This document shows, piece after piece, positions 59,175 through 64,000 of a DNA stretch of 64,000 bases. A program made the translations under genes and the position numbers. Positions within the stretch are counted from its first letter, which is position 1; every line of letters starts with the position of its first letter. The stretch comes from Hordeum vulgare subsp. vulgare (Eukaryota > Streptophyta > Magnoliopsida > Poales > Poaceae): NCBI RefSeq assembly GCF_904849725.1, contig NC_058523.1:337817948-337881947 (forward strand), in the 5' to 3' direction. The notes below the pieces were generated by a model. The model was given only the letters and a program-made list of their open reading frames with translations. It searched no databases and had not been told where the DNA came from.

Positions 59175-62098
59175 TGTGGGGACCCCGACTTATGAGTCGA
59201 GATCGCTGAATGAACGTGCTCAGTGATCCCACAGATCAATGCTCACCGAATAGACAGATACTGAATGTTAAGAGTCTTACATCCATACATATCGTTTGGT
59301 ACAATAAATGACCTTATCGGTCAAGTCTTACATATATTGGGCCTTGAGGGCCAACACAACAAACTGGACCAATAGCGGAATTATTGGTCGAAAGCGTGAA
59401 CCCATGCCATCAGCCTTAACCTACAAGCATTCTGACTGGGAAGCATCCTAGCTCCCAAGAACGTCACCGAGTTACTCTTCACCAAATCATGTTCTTTCAT
59501 ACCTGGTCAATGAAATAACCAGTGGCAAGCCAATGAGTACTTTTGATTGTACTCGCAAACAGCCCATGATATGAACAATGCAAGTGAAGGATAAAACTAG
59601 TATGCTTCTTTGGTGGATATCCTCTTGGTGGTAAATAAACATGATCATGAGTATGCATCATAAGTTAAAAAGTACTTTTGAAGAACAGGTTACAGATATC
59701 AATATATCTGTCAAGGGCTGAACCATCCGGGTTTACCCTATATGTCAAGTCACCAAACTTAGTCATGTCAACTCTTTCATAAAACTCCATTTACCACATA
59801 CTCACACACACTTGGTTTATGCAGAAACAACTGGACATAGTTTAAGCAGGATTACCCAACTGTCCTTGACCGTGGACACGGCTATTCGAATAGTTTAACA
59901 CTCTACAGAGGTAGTACGCTGGACCCACGAGATCCGGGAAACTTCCATGTCATCCATGACTCGCGGTATATAACATACCCGAGGTAAGTACCCGATCAAT
60001 ACCTTTCCCCTGAAGATACCAGGAAAAGAGGTCCACTCGATTGGTACCCATCCCACATGTTGTACGTCTTACGAGCATCGACTCTGGACAGTATCAACCA
60101 TGCGGGGACCAACGGTGTGCCTGGAACACATAAAAATGGCATAGACGCCCTACCTGGCACGACCCCATCACGAGAGTGGACACATATCACTCCCGCCACT
60201 AGTAATGTGGCTCATTGCTAGCACCGACTAGAGTAATCAACACGACCCCATCCCATAAAGGGTTAACGTGGTCGTACAGGTAAGGTTGGGATGGTCGACA
60301 CATCATAAATCTAATCCCATTTCCGAAACCATACTCACTCAAATTACCTGGTCCACCACTTCACCAAAAGTGGCCACCTAACTCATCATCACCCTCGGGC
60401 ATTAGTGGCACCCGACGGGGTTCTCATAAGACTTTGATTTATACCAACACATGCTCATGCTACTGTTACTCTAGCTTTACTTGTCAACATGATACTAGCA
60501 TGACCCTCATAGGTGGTAGGATCAAGCTTAATGCATGTGCTCCGGAGGAGCCATTTGTAACATCACATCAATGATTTACCGGCACTTATGATCATATGCA
60601 ACGGAAATATTTCCTACTCTAGCATGCAATATAACATATGCTTAGTCATGGTCAAAGGGCTGCTTGCCTTTGCTCACATAAATCCTCGGGGTCTTTGAGG
60701 TCTTCCGCTCCAACTCCGAGTACTCCGTCTACCTGTCAACTATCGTTGGAAACAACCATGGTAAGCCACACAGCAGGGAGAAACAAAAGTGCTACATAAA
60801 TAGAAGTTATATTTTTCTTGGACCTCTCTGGTCATAAGAAAAATACCTGACGCTTGCTAGCGGAGAGTTGGACCATCAGGGATTTCTGAATGGCGGAAAG
60901 GAGGAGTAGGGAATTATTTATGAAGCCCATAGAAAATATTATGATAAAAATGAGCGGAGGCACTCATTTAACACACAGCAATTTCAGAAATATTTAGGAA
61001 GTTGTTTCACTTGATTTGAAGTTGGGATGAATATTCTAGGAATTTTCTAATATGGAATAAATAGCAATAGGAAGCGATTTATTTAATACAACAGAATAAA
61101 GTCAGATAAAAATGTTGACCAAGGCTTCAAAAATGGGGCATGATATAATAAGTCTTTGGAAATTGGAATCACTCCAATTGGAGTTGATTTTAATCCTCAA
61201 GGATTTTCACAAAGTGGGGTTTAAATTATCCAGATTTGGATTTATATATAAACACCACAGAAAGATTCCTTGGAAAAATGTGCAAAACACATATTTGGAT
61301 AGCCCTGAATTTTAGGAATATGCAAGATTTTGAATCAAACAATTTGGAGTTAGAATGATTTTTGAATGGTTTTCTGAAGTTATGCGAAAACAGGAAAAAG
61401 AGAAAAGGAGCTCGGCCTTCGGGGGTTATCTTCTGCCCATGGCGCAGAACAACCACTAGTTCGGCCCGACTGCGTGGGCGTTGAGACGTTGCTAGCGCAC
61501 TTCAAGAAATACGCCATCCAAGCGGAGAGGCGGCAAGAGGGAGGTGCGCCTCCACTTATGGGGCTGGGCCCGACCTGGCTGCCACCAACGGGCGGGGCCT
61601 ACCCGTCAGGTTCTTCCCCTACCTCGCGTAGGCAGAGGAGGACCAGGGGAGGCGATCCAGCCACGCCGGCGCTTGCCCCCGGTGGCTCAGGACGTTGCTG
61701 GCGCCACTCCGGCTACCAACACACTTCGGGGAAGAGCGCCGCGTCGGCCTGGGATCCCGTTCCCGCCGGCAGAACGTGGGCGAGCAAGGCCCTGGCCGCA
61801 GCGGCCGACCGACGGTGGCCCTGGCTGCAACTCTCAGCCGAGGGAAGGAAGAGAAGGGAGGAAGAATCAGGGGAGGCCCGGGGGTCCTCGGATGGCTGAG
61901 GAAAGCTTCAAAGGAGAGGGGAAGCGCCCGGGCCTTGGATCCAAGGAGATGGCCGGCGGAGGCATTCTGCCATTGGAGGAGGGAGGAGCTTGGGGCTGCT
62001 CTGGGTCAATATAGGGAGCTTAAGGAAGAGGAGAAAAGGAGGTAGAAGGCACCAGGGCTTGGAGGAAGCCCTAAATGGGGGAGGAGAAGCCGAGAGGG
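59175..62098 (-). mobile_element. Sukkula/chromovirus-related LTR, 3' part, minus orientation
   Basis: Starts TGTGGGGACCCCGACTTA, the reverse of the LTR end shared by the LARD and the chromovirus. Segments in 59850-60400 (for example CACGACCCCATCACGAGAGTG and GCACCGACTAGAGTAATCAAC) are reverse copies of LARD LTR sequence at 5950-6100. It is therefore a third member of this group. It is interrupted at 62098 by the next element, and its start is not in the window, so solo or full length cannot be decided. Confidence 0.75.
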
Positions 62099-63612
62099 TG
62101 ATACGTCCATTTTGCATCATGCTTTCATGTTGATATTTATCGCTCTATGGACTGTTATTATACTTTGTGGTACCATACTTATGCCTTTTCTCTCTTATTT
62201 TGCAAGGTTCATTTCAAGAGGGAGAATACCGGCAGCTGGAATTCAGGACTGGAAAAGGAGCAAGTTTAAGTCATCTATTCTGCGCAACTCCAAATGCCAT
62301 GAAAATCAACGTGGAATTTTTTGGGAATATATAAAAAATACTAGGCGAAAGAAGTGTGAGAGGGGAGCTGCCTGGGGCCCACAAGCCTGGTAGCCGCGGC
62401 TAAAGGGCTTGTGGGCACCCTGGTCGCCCACTGGCCCCACTCTTCTTCTATATGAAGGGTTTCGTCCGGAAAAAATATAAGGGCGGAGCTTTTTCGAGGA
62501 GGCGCTGCCGCCACGAGGCGGAACTTGAGCAGAACCAATCTAGAGCTCCGGCAGGACGATCCTGCCGGGGAAACTTCCCTCCCAGAGGGGGAAATCATCG
62601 CCATTGTCATCACCAACACTCCTCTCGTCGGAGGGGAGTCATCTCCATCAACATCTTCATCAACATCATCTCCTATCCAAACCCTAGTCTATCTCTTGTA
62701 ACCAATCGTCGTCTCGCGACGCCGATTGGTACCCGTAAGGTTGCTAGTAGTGTTGATTACTCTTTGTAGTTGATGCTAGTTGGTTTACTTGGTGGAAGAT
62801 TATATGTTCAGATCCATTATGATATTCATTACTTCTATGGTCATGAATATATCCATGCTTTGTGATTAGTTACTTTTGTTCTTGAGGACATGGGATAAGT
62901 GTTGCTATTAATAGTCATGTGAATTTGGTATTCGTTCGGTATTTTGATATGTTGTATGTTGTCTTTTCCTCTAGTGATGTTATGTGAACGTCGACTACAT
63001 AACACTTCACCATATTTGGGCCTAGAGGAAGGCATTGCGGAGTAGTAAATAGATGATGGGTAGCCAGAGTGACAGAAGCCTAAACCCCAGTCTATGCGTT
63101 GCTTCGTAAGGGGCTGATTTGGATCCACTAGTTTAATGCTATGGTTAGACGTTGTCTTAATTCTTCTTTTGTAGTTGTGGATGCTTGCGAGAGGGGTTAA
63201 TCATAAGTGGGATGCTTGTCCAAGTAAGGGCAGTACCCAAGCGCCGGTCCACCCACATATCAAACTATCAAACTAACGAACGCGAACCATGTGAACATCA
63301 TGACAATTAGCTTGATAGATTTCCCAAGTGTCATCGGGAGCGCTTTACTTCCTATAAGACTTTATTCAGGCTTGTCCCTTGCTACAAAAGGGATTGGGCC
63401 ACTTTTCCGCACCGTTGCTATTACTTGTCACTTGTTACTTTTCACCTCCTACGTTTTACCTCACCACACCATCACTTGTTATCGCTAATTTGAGTGCTTC
63501 CAGTTATTACCTTGCCGAAAACTGTTTATCAGAGCCTTCTGCTCCTTGTTAGGTTCGACACTCTTACTTATAGAAAGGACTATGATTGATCCCCTATACT
63601 TGTGTTTCATCA
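62099..63612 (+). repeat. 5' LTR of the Fatima-like element
   Basis: About 1,514 bp, TGATACGTCC to GTTTCATCA. It has the GGGCCCACAAGCC block (62375-62412) common to these LTR families. Its partner is outside the window, so the right end rests on the primer site spacing and the TGAT...ATCA ends. Confidence 0.75.
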
Positions 63613-63623
63613 AGACTCTTTTC

Positions 63624-63641
63624 TGGCGCCGTTGCCGGGGA
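63624..63641 (+). other. Primer binding site, tRNA-Asp type
   Basis: TGGCGCCGTTGCCGGGGA, identical to the site at 24035-24052, eleven bases after the LTR end. Confidence 0.88.
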
Positions 63642-63718
63642 GTGAAGCGCCTTTGGTATGTGGAATTTGGTAAGGAAACATTTATATATTGTGCTGAAAT
63701 TTATTGTCACTTGTCACT

Positions 63719-64000
63719 ATGGAAACTATTCCTTTGAGGAATTTGTTCGGGGTATCTTCACCACCAACAGAAGCACGAGGAGTTGCTCCTCAACCTAAGG
63801 TACGTACTGAAAATATATTTTATGAAATTCCTTCGGGTATGCTTGAGAAACTGCTGGTTAATCCTTTTACAGGAGATGGACCATCACATCCAGACTTGCA
63901 TCTAATCTATGTAGATGAAATTTGTGGTTTATTTAACCTTGCAGGTTTGCCCGAGGATGTGGTAAAGAAGAAAGTGTTTCCTTTATCTTTGAAGGATAAG
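63719..64000 (+). CDS. gag of the Fatima-like element, N-terminal 94 codons (partial)
   Basis: An uninterrupted frame from ATG 63719 that is still open at the window end. The N-terminus (METIPLRNLFGVSSPP) leads into a helical gag region with PSGMLEKLLVNPFTGDG, DEICGLFNLAGLP and KKVFPLSLKDK. The last block corresponds to the FPFSLKDDAKTW region of the gag at 24103. ATG 63719 is about 78 bp after the primer site and starts the frame with gag-like sequence. The protein forms the virus-like particle. Unlike the other gag genes here it has no stop in the part that can be seen, so this may be the youngest element in the window. Confidence 0.8.
   Translation, partial: METIPLRNLFGVSSPPTEARGVAPQPKVRTENIFYEIPSGMLEKLLVNPFTGDGPSHPDLHLIYVDEICGLFNLAGLPEDVVKKKVFPLSLKDK

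Larger units (their letters stand above)
62099..64000 (+). mobile_element. Fatima-like Athila-type gypsy element, 5' part
   Basis: LTR at 62099-63612, tRNA-Asp primer site at 63624 and an open gag up to the end of the window. The LTR start TGATACGTCCATTTTGCATCATG is the signature I associate with the wheat Fatima family. It is inserted in the LTR at 59175-62098; the left TSD would be GAGGG (62094-62098). The rest lies beyond the window. Confidence 0.8.

Noticed and set aside
1..64000. Host protein-coding genes, tRNA or rRNA genes, CRISPR arrays
   Set aside because: No frame with host-gene motifs except the captured exon, no cloverleaf beyond primer-site complements, and no regularly spaced short repeats.

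Overview
The window reads as intergenic DNA from a large grass genome, most likely a Triticeae (wheat, barley, rye or Aegilops group). I found no intact host gene, no rRNA or tRNA gene and no CRISPR array. Nearly every base belongs to transposable elements, most of them nested in each other. Family names (Sukkula, Angela/WIS2/BARE1, Sabrina/WHAM, Fatima) come from remembered LTR ends and structure, not from a search. Boundaries come from LTR pairs, TG...CA ends, primer sites, polypurine tracts and target-site duplications (TSDs).

Layout from the outside in. (1) The oldest layer is a decayed LTR retroelement with a copia-like gag on the + strand, split into three pieces (1025-2087, 15345-15455, 49228-50110). 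It has no recognisable pol and is followed by an unidentified minus-strand open frame (50649-52678 and 57515-58058, possible first exon 58384-58533). (2) A Sukkula-like LARD (large retrotransposon derivative; 2088-15344, TSD GAGGA) with 4.6-4.9 kb LTRs and a 3.75 kb non-coding interior sits in the gag. (3) A minus-strand Angela/BARE1-type copia element (15456-49227) also sits in the gag. (4) Inside Angela's reverse transcriptase lies a + strand Ty3/gypsy chromovirus (18376-44306). (5) That element holds two further insertions: an Athila-type, Sabrina/WHAM-like element (22621-32042) and a non-autonomous CACTA transposon (35858-39119) that carries one exon resembling succinyl-CoA ligase beta.

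On the right, a 4.8 kb solo LTR (52684-57509, TSD CATAA) interrupts the antisense frame. A minus-strand LTR related to the LARD and chromovirus LTRs (59175-62098) is cut by a Fatima-like Athila-type element (62099 to the window end) whose gag is still open at base 64000. On the left, a minus-strand Sabrina-like LTR fragment (1-900) carries a small Tourist-like MITE.

The genes here are retroelement gag and pol genes, almost all broken by stops, frameshifts or insertions. Most notable are: the LARD lying beside a coding chromovirus that shares its LTR ends, primer site, leader and polypurine tract, a plausible non-autonomous/autonomous pair; the gene fragment captured by the CACTA element; the antisense gene of unknown function in the gag-only outer element; and an LTR-like segment plus splice-like signals ahead of the second open frame of the Sabrina-like element.
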